A stretch of DNA of 37,726 nt from Azophilus sp964638775 (GTDB lineage: Bacteria > Pseudomonadota > Gammaproteobacteria > Pseudomonadales > Azotimanducaceae): positions 1 to 37,726 of the forward strand of contig CAZWZH010000024.1 in assembly GCA_964638775.1 (NCBI GenBank), written 5' to 3'. This document shows, piece after piece, positions 17,274 through 26,545 of this stretch. Made by a program: the position numbers and the translations under genes. The notes under the pieces are model-generated. The model was not told the origin of the DNA, did not search any database, and saw only the letters and a program-made list of their open reading frames with translations. Numbering within the stretch: position 1 is the first letter of the stretch; each line of letters begins with the position of its first letter.

Positions 17274-20200
17274 ACAACGCCGGTTTCGTCCATCTGCGGG
17301 TTCACAGCGAATACTCCATTGCCGACGGATTGATTCGCCTGAAAGACCTCGCCCGGCGCGCCGCGGAGTTGTCCATGCCCGCGGTGGCCCTGACGGACCG
17401 CGGCAATCTCTACGGGCTCATGAAGTTCCACCGGGCCTGTACGGACAACGGCGTCAAACCCATAGCGGGGCTCGATATCCGCTGTCCGGAAAACGGCGGC
17501 GCGCCGGCTGCGCCGCCTCATGCGCCGGCAGACGCGACCGCCGGCGGGGAGGCCCGTGTCACGCTGCTCGCGTGCGGCGCCGCCGGCTACGGCAACCTGC
17601 TGAGCCTCGCATCGCTTGGGCACGGCGACCGCAAGCGATGGGGCATCGTCAGCCGCGAACAGCTTGCCGGCAACGCGGACGGGCTGATCGCGCTGTCCGG
17701 AGGCCGGGACGGCGAGATCGGCCGCGCCCTCCTGCGCGGGGATGCCCCGGGCGCGCGCCGGTCGGCCGAGTGGTGGGCCGGCCGGTTTCCCGAGCGCTTT
17801 TATGTCGAACTGCAGCGCACCGGCAGGTCGGAGGAGGAGCGCTACCTGCGGGACGCATTGCAGCTTGCCGCGGAATGCGACCTGCCGGTGGTCGCCACCA
17901 ACGATGTCTGCTTCCTGGACCAGGACGATTTCGAGGCGCATGAAACCCGGGTCTGCATCCAGCAGGGCAGGACCCTCGACGACCCGCGCCGGGAGCGTCC
18001 GTACAGTTCGGCCCAGTACTTCAGGTCCGTAACGGAGATGGCAAGCCTGTTCGCCGATCTTCCGGAAGCCCTGGACAACTCCCTGGAAATCGCCCGCCGC
18101 TGCACGGTCTGGCCAGACACCCACGAGACCTACCTGCCGAGCTACCCGGTGCCGGAGGGGGAGACGCTGGAAGCCTACCTGGCCAGGAAGGCTCGTTCCG
18201 GGCTGGCCGAACGCCTGGCGGAAGGCAGGTCGGCCGGGACCGGTGACGTGGATACGGAGGTCTACGAAGAGCGCCTGAAATACGAACTGGAGGTTATCCG
18301 GAAAATGGGGTTTCCGGGCTACTTTCTCGTGGTCATGGAATTCATCGCCTGGGCACGAAGCCGGAAGATTCCCGTGGGCCCCGGGCGGGGTTCCGGCGCC
18401 GGCTCGCTGGTGGCTTACGCGCTCAGGATCACGGACCTGGACCCCATCCGCCATGACCTGCTCTTCGAGCGGTTCCTGAACCCGGAGCGGGTGTCCCTGC
18501 CGGACTTCGACGTGGATTTCTGCATGGACGGCCGCGACCGGGTCATCGAGCACGTCACGGAGCGCTACGGCCGCGAGGCGGTCAGCCAGATCGTCACGTT
18601 CGGCACGATGGCGGCCAAGGCCGTGGTGCGGGACGTGGCGCGTGCCCAGGGAAAACCTTACGGGCTGGGGGACAAGCTGTCCAAGATGGTGCCGTTCCAG
18701 GTGGGGATGACCCTTGAGAAGGCCATGCAGGAGAGCGCCGAGCTGAAGGCGTTCGTTGACGAGGACGAGGAAGCCGGCGAGATCATGGACATGGCGTTCA
18801 AGCTGGAGGGCATCGTGCGCAACGAGGGCCGGCACGCGGGCGGTGTGGTCATTGCGCCGGACAACCTTGAGGGCTACGTGCCGGTGAGCGTGGACGAACT
18901 CGGCAGCGGCCTCGTCTCCCAGTTCGACAAGGACGACGTCGAGCGCGCGGGGCTTGTGAAGTTCGACTTCCTGGGCCTGAAGACGCTGACGATCATCGAC
19001 TGGACGGTCAAGGCCGTGAATGCGGAGCGGAACGGGGAGCACAACGGTGAAGAGCCGCTCTTGATCGAAAACATCCCCCTGGACGATCCGGCCACTTACA
19101 GCCTGTTGAGAAATGCGGCGACCACCGGCGTCTTCCAGCTCGAATCCCGCGGCATGAAAGACCTGATCCGGGGGCTCAGGCCGGACAACATCGACGACAT
19201 CATCGCCTCCATCGCCCTGTTCCGGCCGGGGCCGCTGCAATCCGGCGCGGTGGAGGAATACATCGACCGCAAGCATGGCAGGGAACGGGTGACCTACCCC
19301 CATCCGGATCTGGAGCCGGTGCTCAGGAACACCTACGGGGTGATGCTCTACCAGGAACAGGTGATGGAAACGGCGCGGGTGCTGGCGGGTTTCACCCTGG
19401 GCCAGGCAGACCTGCTGCGCCGGGCCATGGGGAAGAAGAAGCCGGAAGAAATGGAAAAGGTCCGCCGCCAGTTCGAGGAAGGCGCCGTCGGCAACGGGGT
19501 GGATGCGAGGCTCGCGAACGACCTGTTCGACCAGATGGAAAAATTTGCCGGTTACGCCTTCAACAAGTCGCACTCGGCCGGCTATGCGCTGGTTTCGTAC
19601 CAGACGGCCTGGCTGAAGGCGAACTTCCCCGCCCAGTTCATGGCGGCGACCCTGTCGGCGGACATGCAGAACATCGACAAGGTGGTCACGCTCGTCGATG
19701 AGGTGCGCAGCATGGGGTTGTCGCTGAAACCCCCGAACGTCAACCTGAGCCGGTACCGGTTCACCGTGGCCGACGGCGGCGTAGTCTATGGGCTCGGCGC
19801 CGTGCGCGGCGTTGGAGAGGGCCCGGTGGAAGCCATAGAGGCGGCGCGGGCTTCCGGCCCTTTCCAGGACCTTGCCGAGTTCTGTGTGCGGGTGGACGCG
19901 AAGAAAGCGAACCGGCGGGTGGTGGAAGCGCTGATACGGTGCGGAGCACTCGACGATTTCGCGCACGCCGGGGAATCCCCGGGAGCGGTGCGGGCCCGGC
20001 TGTGGAGCGACCTCGATCAGGCCCTCAAGGGCGCGGACCAGGCGGCGCGCAATGCCGCCTCGGGGATGGCCGACATGTTCGGCGGCATCGATGCGGCGGC
20101 GCCGGCCCCGTCGACAGCGGGCGTGCGCCCCTGGGCGCCGGATGAGCGTCTGGAGGGGGAGAAACAGACCCTCGGATTCTACCTGACGGGCCATCCCATC

Positions 20201-20782
20201 GAATCGTACCTCGGTGAACTGAGCCGCTTCTGTACCGGAATCGACGCCTTGCAGGCAGGCAGGGAACGGCAGGTCGTGGGCGGTACGGTATTGAGCCTGC
20301 GCACCCGCCGGGGCCGCCGCGGCGATACGATGGGGTTCGCCGTTATCGACGACCGCTCGGGCCGCATGGAAGCGTCGTTCTTTGCCGAGGTGTACGAACG
20401 GGACAGGAACAAACTGGAAAAAGACAGTCTCGTCATCCTCGAGGGCGAGGTGCAGAAAGACGACTACAACGACGGCTACAAGCTGGTGGCCCAGCGCGCC
20501 CTGACCATCGAGGAAGCGCGGGGCCGATTCTCGGACGGGTTGCGCATCCACTTGCGCGGCGATGACCCCGCCGCGGATACCGCCGGGCGCCTGAAGGCGG
20601 CGCTCGAGCCCCATGTCAGCGAGAACGGCGGCTGCCCTGTCAGCGTCTGCTACAGCTCCCGTGGCGCGGAAGCGCAGGTTCGCCTGGGCCCTGGCTGGCG
20701 GGTTCGGGGAAGCGACGAACTGCTCTCGCGGTTGAGGTCCGAATTCGGCGCCGAGAGCGTGGCCTTCCACTACTCCCGCTGA
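17270..20782 (+). CDS. dnaE: DNA polymerase III subunit alpha
   Basis: Catalytic subunit of the replicative polymerase. The 1170-aa protein (E. coli 1160) begins with a PHP domain (FVHLRVHSEYSIADG). Its palm has catalytic aspartates D414 and D416 in PDFDVDFCMDGRDRVIEHV and D566 in VKFDFLGLKT. The fingers and helix-hairpin-helix region follow, then a beta-clamp-binding motif, MADMFGG, at about 933-939, and an OB domain (about 1000-1080). The GTG start overlaps the rnhB stop and follows a GGAGG. The usual downstream gene accA is absent; tilS follows after 24 nt. Confidence 0.97.
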   Translation: MNNAGFVHLRVHSEYSIADGLIRLKDLARRAAELSMPAVALTDRGNLYGLMKFHRACTDNGVKPIAGLDIRCPENGGAPAAPPHAPADATAGGEARVTLLACGAAGYGNLLSLASLGHGDRKRWGIVSREQLAGNADGLIALSGGRDGEIGRALLRGDAPGARRSAEWWAGRFPERFYVELQRTGRSEEERYLRDALQLAAECDLPVVATNDVCFLDQDDFEAHETRVCIQQGRTLDDPRRERPYSSAQYFRSVTEMASLFADLPEALDNSLEIARRCTVWPDTHETYLPSYPVPEGETLEAYLARKARSGLAERLAEGRSAGTGDVDTEVYEERLKYELEVIRKMGFPGYFLVVMEFIAWARSRKIPVGPGRGSGAGSLVAYALRITDLDPIRHDLLFERFLNPERVSLPDFDVDFCMDGRDRVIEHVTERYGREAVSQIVTFGTMAAKAVVRDVARAQGKPYGLGDKLSKMVPFQVGMTLEKAMQESAELKAFVDEDEEAGEIMDMAFKLEGIVRNEGRHAGGVVIAPDNLEGYVPVSVDELGSGLVSQFDKDDVERAGLVKFDFLGLKTLTIIDWTVKAVNAERNGEHNGEEPLLIENIPLDDPATYSLLRNAATTGVFQLESRGMKDLIRGLRPDNIDDIIASIALFRPGPLQSGAVEEYIDRKHGRERVTYPHPDLEPVLRNTYGVMLYQEQVMETARVLAGFTLGQADLLRRAMGKKKPEEMEKVRRQFEEGAVGNGVDARLANDLFDQMEKFAGYAFNKSHSAGYALVSYQTAWLKANFPAQFMAATLSADMQNIDKVVTLVDEVRSMGLSLKPPNVNLSRYRFTVADGGVVYGLGAVRGVGEGPVEAIEAARASGPFQDLAEFCVRVDAKKANRRVVEALIRCGALDDFAHAGESPGAVRARLWSDLDQALKGADQAARNAASGMADMFGGIDAAAPAPSTAGVRPWAPDERLEGEKQTLGFYLTGHPIESYLGELSRFCTGIDALQAGRERQVVGGTVLSLRTRRGRRGDTMGFAVIDDRSGRMEASFFAEVYERDRNKLEKDSLVILEGEVQKDDYNDGYKLVAQRALTIEEARGRFSDGLRIHLRGDDPAADTAGRLKAALEPHVSENGGCPVSVCYSSRGAEAQVRLGPGWRVRGSDELLSRLRSEFGAESVAFHYSR

Positions 20783-20806
20783 CCGGCCCGCGGTCATTCG
20801 ACGACC

Positions 20807-22084
20807 TTGAACGCGCTGCCTGTCAATCTCGAGGAAAAGCTGCGGTCTCAACTCGCGGAGTTTCCGTACCGGCGGCTGTACGTCGGTTTTTCCGGGGGTC
20901 TTGATTCCACGGTTCTGCTTCATGTCGGCCGGGCCGTGCAGGCCGATGTCACGGCCTTGCATGTCAATCATGGCCTGCAACCCGACGCGGTTCGCTGGGA
21001 AAGCCACTGCAGCGAAATCTGCGGGCAACTGGGCGTCCGATTCGTGAGTTCGCGCGCCGAACCCGGCGATGGCAGCGAGGGGGCCGCTCGTGCCGCCCGC
21101 TATGCGGTGTTCGACAATCGGCTGGACGTCGACGACCTGCTGCTGCTGGGCCACCATGAGGATGACCAGGCGGAGACCGTTCTGATGCGACTTGTCCAGG
21201 GCCGCGCGCCGCTCGGCATGCCACGGACCCGGCGCCTCCATTGCGGAGCCCGAATCCTGCGGCCGTGGCTCGCGACACCCAGGGAAGCCCTGTTGCGCCA
21301 TGCCCGAGAGGCCGGGCTTGACTGGGTTGAAGACCCTTCCAATGCGCGGGTGGACCACGACCGGAATTTCCTGCGCCGGGAGATCTTTCCCAGGCTGGCC
21401 GGCCGCTGGCCGGACGTGGGGAAGACCATGGCCGCGAGTGCGGCGATGCAGTTCGCCCGCGATGCGTTGCTCGATCACCTGGCCGACGACGTTTCGGCCG
21501 CCGCCCCGGTGGCCGGAACCACACCCCACGGTGGCGGGGAACTCGCCTTGCGGGAGTTTCCGGCGGAGCTCCGCGTGCCGGTACTTGGGCTCTGGTTGCG
21601 AGGTCTGGGCGAATTCTCCACGCCCGGCAATGCGCTCGCGGAATTTGCCCGGCAGTTCGATGCGCCCCCGGATGCCCACCCGCGGCTCGACCTTCGGCAC
21701 GGCGTGCTTCGACGTCATGGCGAAAAGGCGGTGTACACCGGGCCGGATTGCGAGCTCCGCCCGAGATATCGGCTAGACCTGCCGGGCGTGCTGGCATTGC
21801 CGCACGGGAACCTGTCGGTGGAGCGGCACGCCCTGGGATTCCATGCCGCCGGCCCGCTCGACGTACGGTTCCGCGGCGGCGGCGAACGCCTGCGCACACG
21901 CGGCCGAACCCGGTCCGTGAAGAAACTCCTGCACGGTGCGGGGGTACCGCCCTGGCAGCGGCGTACCTGGCCCCTGGTCTATTCCGGAGACGCACTGATC
22001 TGCATTCCCGGCATCGCCATCGCGGACTCTCCCGAAAGGGAACCGCGCTGGCGTGTTGCCTGGCATCCGGAAATCGGTCGCTGA
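20807..22084 (+). CDS. tilS: tRNA(Ile)-lysidine synthase
   Basis: Converts the wobble cytidine of tRNA-Ile(CAU) to lysidine, switching it from Met to Ile decoding. The N-type PP-loop ATPase motif is FSGGLDSTVLLH (residues 28-39). HVNHGLQPDA, GHHEDDQAETVLMRLVQG and RPWLATPREALL are typical of the family, and a C-terminal domain (RFRGGGERLR...KKLLHGAGVPPWQRRTWPLVY) binds the tRNA. At 425 aa its length is normal. The start is a TTG at 20807 with no clear Shine-Dalgarno; the next in-frame ATG is far inside the protein. Confidence 0.94.
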   Translation: MNALPVNLEEKLRSQLAEFPYRRLYVGFSGGLDSTVLLHVGRAVQADVTALHVNHGLQPDAVRWESHCSEICGQLGVRFVSSRAEPGDGSEGAARAARYAVFDNRLDVDDLLLLGHHEDDQAETVLMRLVQGRAPLGMPRTRRLHCGARILRPWLATPREALLRHAREAGLDWVEDPSNARVDHDRNFLRREIFPRLAGRWPDVGKTMAASAAMQFARDALLDHLADDVSAAAPVAGTTPHGGGELALREFPAELRVPVLGLWLRGLGEFSTPGNALAEFARQFDAPPDAHPRLDLRHGVLRRHGEKAVYTGPDCELRPRYRLDLPGVLALPHGNLSVERHALGFHAAGPLDVRFRGGGERLRTRGRTRSVKKLLHGAGVPPWQRRTWPLVYSGDALICIPGIAIADSPEREPRWRVAWHPEIGR

Positions 22085-22312
22085 CTACGGGATGGCCTGG
22101 CCCGGCGGAGAAACGGCGATCGGGAGCGAACTCGGCGCGTTCCGCAACCCGATCCGCGAGTGAGGGGCCTGGTTTGTCCTTGCGGGCGGGTTTTGCTATT
22201 GTTTAATCCCATCTTGGCCACCGGCCGAATCGTTTCGAGATCGACGGCAACGTCTCGCATCCATTCGTGAAGGTGGCTGTCCGGCCGGGGCATTGGTCCG
22301 GGCCGATAACAG
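22085..22312 (+). promoter_or_regulatory. Promoter of the pyrG-kdsA-eno-ftsB operon
   Basis: This 228-nt gap has no gene. The best promoter is TTGTCC (22174-22179), 17 nt, then TATTGT (22197-22202) with an extended -10 TGC just before it. An overlapping alternative is TTGCGG (22180-22185), 16 nt, TTTAAT (22202-22207). Transcription would start near 22209-22214, leaving a leader of about 100 nt that shows no riboswitch I recognise. Confidence 0.55.
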
Positions 22313-22321
22313 ATGGAGCCC

Positions 22322-23977
22322 ATGACGCGATTCGTATTTGTTACCGGCGGCGTCGTCTCTTCCCTGGGAAAGGGCATTCTCACCGCATCTCTCGCTTCCG
22401 TCCTGGAGGCACGCGGTCTCAACATCAACGTCCTGAAGATGGATCCGTACATCAACGTCGATCCCGGGACGATGAATCCGTTCCAGCACGGGGAAGTTTT
22501 CGTCACCGCCGACGGGGCCGAAACCGACCTCGACCTCGGCCACTACGAACGGTTCACCGGCGTGCGCATGTCGCGGCTGAACAACTTCACCACCGGCAGC
22601 ATCTATGCCGAAGTGATCCGGCGGGAACGCCGGGGCGACTACCTCGGCGGCACCGTCCAGGTCATTCCGCACATCACCGACGAGATCAAGCGGCGCATCA
22701 AGCTCGTCGGCGAAGGCGTGGACGTGGTGATTGTGGAGACCGGGGGCACGGTGGGCGACATCGAGTCGCAGCCGTTCCTGGAAGCGATCCGGCAGTTCCG
22801 GCTGGAGATCGGTTCGGACCGGGCGCTGATCATCCACCTCACCCTGGTGCCCTATCTCAGCGCGGCGGGGGAGATCAAGACCAAGCCTACCCAGCACTCG
22901 GTGAAGGAACTGCGCTCCATCGGCCTGCAGCCCGACATCCTGGTCTGCCGCTCGGACCAGGAACTGCCCGAGGACGCCCGCAGCAAGATTGCGCTCTTCA
23001 CCAACGTCGAGACGCGGGCGGTGGTATCGATCGTCAACTTCGAGACGATTTACCAGGTGCCGGCCGCCCTCAGGCAGCAGGGCGTCGACGATTACCTGGT
23101 CGAGAAGATGGGGGTCGAGTGCGATCCGGCGGACCTGTCGAGCTGGCGGGCTGTGGTGGAGGCGGAACTGCACCCCGCGCGGGAAGTGAAAATCGCCATC
23201 GTCGGCAAGTACCTCGACCTGCTCGATGCCTACAAATCGCTTATCGAGGCGGTGCGCCATGCCGGCATCCAGTCGCGAACCCGCGTGAACATCGACTTCA
23301 TCGATGCGGAGGAACTCGAGCGGGACGGCACCGGGCGGCTCGATGAGGTTAGCGCCATCCTGGTGCCGGGCGGATTCGGGCAACGCGGGTTCGAAGGCAA
23401 GATCATGGCTGCCGGCTACGCCCGCACCAACGGGGTTCCCTACCTCGGCATCTGCTACGGCCTGCACGCCGCCATCATCGACTTCGCCCGCAATGTCTGC
23501 GGCCTCGAGGGCGCCCATTCCACCGAGATCGACATCGCCACGTCGCACCCCGTGATCGGCCTGATCACCGAATGGACCGACCGGGAAGGCCAGGTCGAGA
23601 TGCGCACCGGCGAGGAAGACATGGGCGGCACCATGCGCCTGGGCGAGCAGGCCTGTGTGCTCTGCGAAGGCTCCATGGCCAGGCAGACCTACGCGCAGAA
23701 GGTGGTTCATGAGCGGCACCGCCATCGATACGAAGTCAACAACCACTACATTCAACGGTTCGAGGACCGCGGCTTGCGGGTAGCCGGCCGCTCCGAAGAC
23801 GGAGAACTCGTGGAGATGATCGAGATCGACGGCCATCCCTGGTTCATCGCCTGCCAGTTTCACCCTGAGTTCACCTCCTCCCCACGCGGCGGGCACCCGC
23901 TCTTCAACGGGTTCATCGCCGCGGCCAAAGAAAAGTCCCTGGTCGGCCCGGTACTGCTGAAAGACGGAACGGGCTGA
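22322..23977 (+). CDS. pyrG: CTP synthase (glutamine hydrolysing), variant amidotransferase site
   Basis: Makes CTP from UTP, ATP and glutamine-derived ammonia. The synthase domain is standard (FVTGGVVSSLGKGI; MDPYINVDPGTMNPFQHGEVFVT). The C-terminal class I glutamine amidotransferase domain keeps the nucleophile C378 and the His-Glu of CQFHPEFTS. However, the nucleophile motif reads GICYGLH instead of GICLGMQ (Y379, H382), and the oxyanion segment reads GGFGQRG instead of GGFGYRG. I chose the ATG at 22322 (551 aa, MTRFVFVTGG) because the family starts there; an ATG at 22313 adds three residues. It leads the kdsA-eno-ftsB operon and overlaps kdsA (TGATG). Confidence 0.95.
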   Translation: MTRFVFVTGGVVSSLGKGILTASLASVLEARGLNINVLKMDPYINVDPGTMNPFQHGEVFVTADGAETDLDLGHYERFTGVRMSRLNNFTTGSIYAEVIRRERRGDYLGGTVQVIPHITDEIKRRIKLVGEGVDVVIVETGGTVGDIESQPFLEAIRQFRLEIGSDRALIIHLTLVPYLSAAGEIKTKPTQHSVKELRSIGLQPDILVCRSDQELPEDARSKIALFTNVETRAVVSIVNFETIYQVPAALRQQGVDDYLVEKMGVECDPADLSSWRAVVEAELHPAREVKIAIVGKYLDLLDAYKSLIEAVRHAGIQSRTRVNIDFIDAEELERDGTGRLDEVSAILVPGGFGQRGFEGKIMAAGYARTNGVPYLGICYGLHAAIIDFARNVCGLEGAHSTEIDIATSHPVIGLITEWTDREGQVEMRTGEEDMGGTMRLGEQACVLCEGSMARQTYAQKVVHERHRHRYEVNNHYIQRFEDRGLRVAGRSEDGELVEMIEIDGHPWFIACQFHPEFTSSPRGGHPLFNGFIAAAKEKSLVGPVLLKDGTG

Positions 23978-24906
23978 TGCGACTCTGCGGGTTCGAGGTG
24001 GGGTCTTGCGAGCCCATGTTTCTCATTGCGGGCCCCTGTGTCATCGAGAGCGAAGCCCTGGCCCTGTCGACGGCCACGGCGCTCAGGGACACCGCCGGCG
24101 CCCTGGGCGTCCCGTTCATCTACAAGAGTTCGTTCGACAAGGCCAACCGCTCCTCGCACCGGAGCTTCCGCGGCCCCGGGCTCGAGGAAGGGCTGCGCAT
24201 CCTGGACAAGGTGCGGCGCGAGGTGGGCGTGCCGGTGCTGACCGACGTGCACGAGGATACGCCCCTGGACCAGGTGGCGGAGGTGGTGTCGGTACTGCAG
24301 ACGCCCGCATTCCTCTGCCGTCAGACCGGTTTCGTGCAGCGGGTGTGCGCGCTGGGCAAGCCCGTGAACATCAAGAAGGGCCAGTTCCTGGCGCCGGCCG
24401 ATATGCTGCAGGTGGTCGCGAAAGCGCGGGCGGTGGGCAACGAGCGGATACTGGTCTGCGAGCGGGGCGTGAGCTTCGGCTACAACAACCTGATCTCCGA
24501 CATGCGTGCGCTGTCGATCCTGCGCGCGACGGACTGCCCGGTGGTCTTCGATGCCACCCACTCGGCGCAACTTCCCGGCGGCAAGGGCCACGCATCCGGC
24601 GGGCAGCGGGAAATGGTTCCGGTGCTGGCCCGTGCGGCCGTTGCGGCAGGGGTGGCGGGCCTGTTCATGGAAACGCATCCCGACCCGGACAACGCCCTGT
24701 CCGACGGGCCGAATTCCTGGCCGCTCGCCCTGATGCCGGAACTGCTCGCCGGGCTGAAGCACCTGGACGATGTCGTGAAGGCCAGCCCGTACCTGGAAGA
24801 CAGTTTGGGCAAAAGCGCTCCGCTGTCCGCTGCTCCGGCAGGTTCGCTCGCCGGCCGCAAGGACGCCGGGGTTGCGGCGGCCGGGCGAGGAGACGGTGGG
24901 TCGTGA
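23977..24906 (+). CDS. kdsA: 3-deoxy-D-manno-octulosonate 8-phosphate synthase, metal-dependent type
   Basis: Condenses PEP and arabinose 5-phosphate to KDO-8-phosphate for the LPS inner core. The 309-aa protein has KASFDKAN-type (KSSFDKANRSS) and RGPGLEEG motifs. It carries all four metal ligands of the metallo (Aquifex-type) class at a constant +10 offset: C21 (IAGPCVIES), H195 (DATHS), E232 (METHP) and D243 (ALSD). E. coli KdsA is metal-independent and has Asn in place of that Cys. About 30 Ala/Gly-rich residues extend the C-terminus beyond the usual 275-280 aa. The ATG overlaps the pyrG stop, and the stop overlaps eno (GTGA). Confidence 0.95.
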   Translation: MRLCGFEVGSCEPMFLIAGPCVIESEALALSTATALRDTAGALGVPFIYKSSFDKANRSSHRSFRGPGLEEGLRILDKVRREVGVPVLTDVHEDTPLDQVAEVVSVLQTPAFLCRQTGFVQRVCALGKPVNIKKGQFLAPADMLQVVAKARAVGNERILVCERGVSFGYNNLISDMRALSILRATDCPVVFDATHSAQLPGGKGHASGGQREMVPVLARAAVAAGVAGLFMETHPDPDNALSDGPNSWPLALMPELLAGLKHLDDVVKASPYLEDSLGKSAPLSAAPAGSLAGRKDAGVAAAGRGDGGS

Positions 24907-26192
24907 GCCGGGTGGCTGTCGTGCGGGCGCGTCAGGTCCTCGATTCCCGGGGGAACCCGACCGTCGAGGCCGATGTGCGTACCGAGGCGGGCAGCCTTGG
25001 CCGTGCCATTGCGCCTTCTGGTGCGTCCACAGGGTCCAGGGAGGCACTGGAGCTGCGCGATGCAGACCCGGCGCGCTTCGTCGGGAAAAGCGTGCTGAAG
25101 GCGGTGCGGGGCGTGACGGATACGATAGCGCCGGCGCTGGAAGGCGCGGAAGCCACCGAGCAGCGCGCCATCGATGCGCTGATGCTTGAACTCGACGGCA
25201 CCGACAACAAGTCGAGGCTTGGCGCGAATGCCACGCTTGCCGTCTCGCTGGCCGCCGCGAAAGCGGGCGCCGCGGACCGGAAGCTGGCGCTGTACGAGTA
25301 CATCAACGAACTGGCCGGCGGCCCGACCATGCGGCTCCCGGTACCGATGATGAACATCCTGAACGGCGGCGCGCATGCCGACAACAATCTCGATATCCAG
25401 GAGTTCATGATCCAGCCCGTCTCGCAGTCGAGCTTCAGCGAGGCCTTGCGCTGTGGCGTGGAGATCTTTCACGGCCTCAAGCGGGTGCTGGCCGGCCGGG
25501 GGCTCACCACGGCGGTGGGGGACGAGGGCGGTTTCGCCCCGAACCTGGCCTCGAACGGCGAGGCGCTGGAGATCGTTTCCCTGGCGGTGGAGAAGGCCGG
25601 CTACCGGCTGGGCGAGGATGTCACCCTGGCGCTCGACTGCGCGGCGTCGGAATTCTTCGCCGACGGTGAATACGTGCTGGCCGGCGAGGGCGCCCGTTAC
25701 GACAGCGCGGGATTCGCCGACTACCTCGCGGGGCTTGCGGACGGGGCGCCCATCGTCTCCATCGAGGACGGCATGGACGAAGGGGACTGGGAGGGCTGGC
25801 GACTCCTGACGCAACGCCTCGGCGGGCGCGTCCAACTGGTGGGAGACGACCTGTTCGTCACGAATACCGCCATTCTCAGGCGCGGCATCGCTGCCGGCAT
25901 CGCCAACTCGATTCTGATCAAGCTCAACCAGATCGGCACGCTGTCGGAGACCCTGGACGCCGTCGCCATGGCCCGGCAGGCGGGTTATACGGTGGTTGTC
26001 TCCCACCGGTCGGGCGAAACCGAGGACACCACCATCGCCGATCTGGCGGTAGGTGCGGCGGCCGGCCAGATCAAGACCGGTTCCCTGTGCCGCTCGGACC
26101 GGGTGGCGAAGTACAACCAGTTGCTGCGTATCGAGGAAGAAATGGGGTCCCGGGCCTCCTACCGGGGACGGGCGGAGTTCAACGGCGCATGA
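24903..26192 (+). CDS. eno: Enolase
   Basis: Interconverts 2-phosphoglycerate and PEP in glycolysis, and in many bacteria is part of the RNA degradosome. The 429-aa product has RARQVLDSRGNPTVEADV (8-25), APSGASTGSREALELRD (substrate loop), GDEGGFAPNL with the catalytic Glu, and Mg2+ ligands in LALDCAASEF, SIEDGMDE and VGDDLFVTN. The catalytic Lys lies in ILIKLNQIGTLSETL, and VVSHRSGETEDTTIADLAVG follows. The GTG start lies in the kdsA stop; the stop overlaps ftsB (ATGA). Its PEP could feed KdsA, encoded just upstream (context, not proof). Confidence 0.97.
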   Translation: MSRVAVVRARQVLDSRGNPTVEADVRTEAGSLGRAIAPSGASTGSREALELRDADPARFVGKSVLKAVRGVTDTIAPALEGAEATEQRAIDALMLELDGTDNKSRLGANATLAVSLAAAKAGAADRKLALYEYINELAGGPTMRLPVPMMNILNGGAHADNNLDIQEFMIQPVSQSSFSEALRCGVEIFHGLKRVLAGRGLTTAVGDEGGFAPNLASNGEALEIVSLAVEKAGYRLGEDVTLALDCAASEFFADGEYVLAGEGARYDSAGFADYLAGLADGAPIVSIEDGMDEGDWEGWRLLTQRLGGRVQLVGDDLFVTNTAILRRGIAAGIANSILIKLNQIGTLSETLDAVAMARQAGYTVVVSHRSGETEDTTIADLAVGAAAGQIKTGSLCRSDRVAKYNQLLRIEEEMGSRASYRGRAEFNGA

Positions 26193-26515
26193 AACTGCTC
26201 GCCGCCATTCTCGTGCTGCTGATCGCGGGCCTTCAGTACCGGGCCTGGTTCAGCGACGACGGCTGGTTCGCGGCACAGGCCCTGAACGAGCGGCTGGAGC
26301 GGCAACAGCGCCGGGCCGAACTGCAACGGCAGCGCAACCGGTTGCTCGCCGCCGAGGTGCTTGCGTTGAAAGAGGGGCATGCCGCCGTCGAGGCGCGCGC
26401 GCGTACCGACCTCGGCATGATCCGCGAAGGCGAGGTGTTCTACATCCTGGCCGAGGAGCCGGCTCCGGGACACTCGAGGGAGCCGCCCGGAACGGCGCCC
26501 GGCCTTGAACGGTAG
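26189..26515 (+). CDS. ftsB: Cell division protein FtsB
   Basis: Small bitopic membrane protein of the FtsQLB complex that activates septal peptidoglycan synthesis. The 108-aa product has an N-terminal membrane segment (LLAAILVLLIAGLQYRAWF), a coiled coil rich in Glu, Arg and Gln (about 30-70), and the family segment ARTDLGMIREGEVFYIL. The ATG overlaps the eno stop, the gene's usual neighbour. In many gammaproteobacteria ispD and ispF follow; here pcm does. Confidence 0.92.
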   Translation: MKLLAAILVLLIAGLQYRAWFSDDGWFAAQALNERLERQQRRAELQRQRNRLLAAEVLALKEGHAAVEARARTDLGMIREGEVFYILAEEPAPGHSREPPGTAPGLER

Positions 26516-26545
26516 CCCGCGTGGGCCATAGAAGGCGAACGCGAC

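Noticed and set aside
17165..21718. Minus-strand open frame of 1517 codons opposite dnaE, rnhB and tilS
   Set aside because: It is the antisense of well-conserved genes with full active sites; its translation is low-complexity and matches no family. High G+C makes such open antisense frames common.
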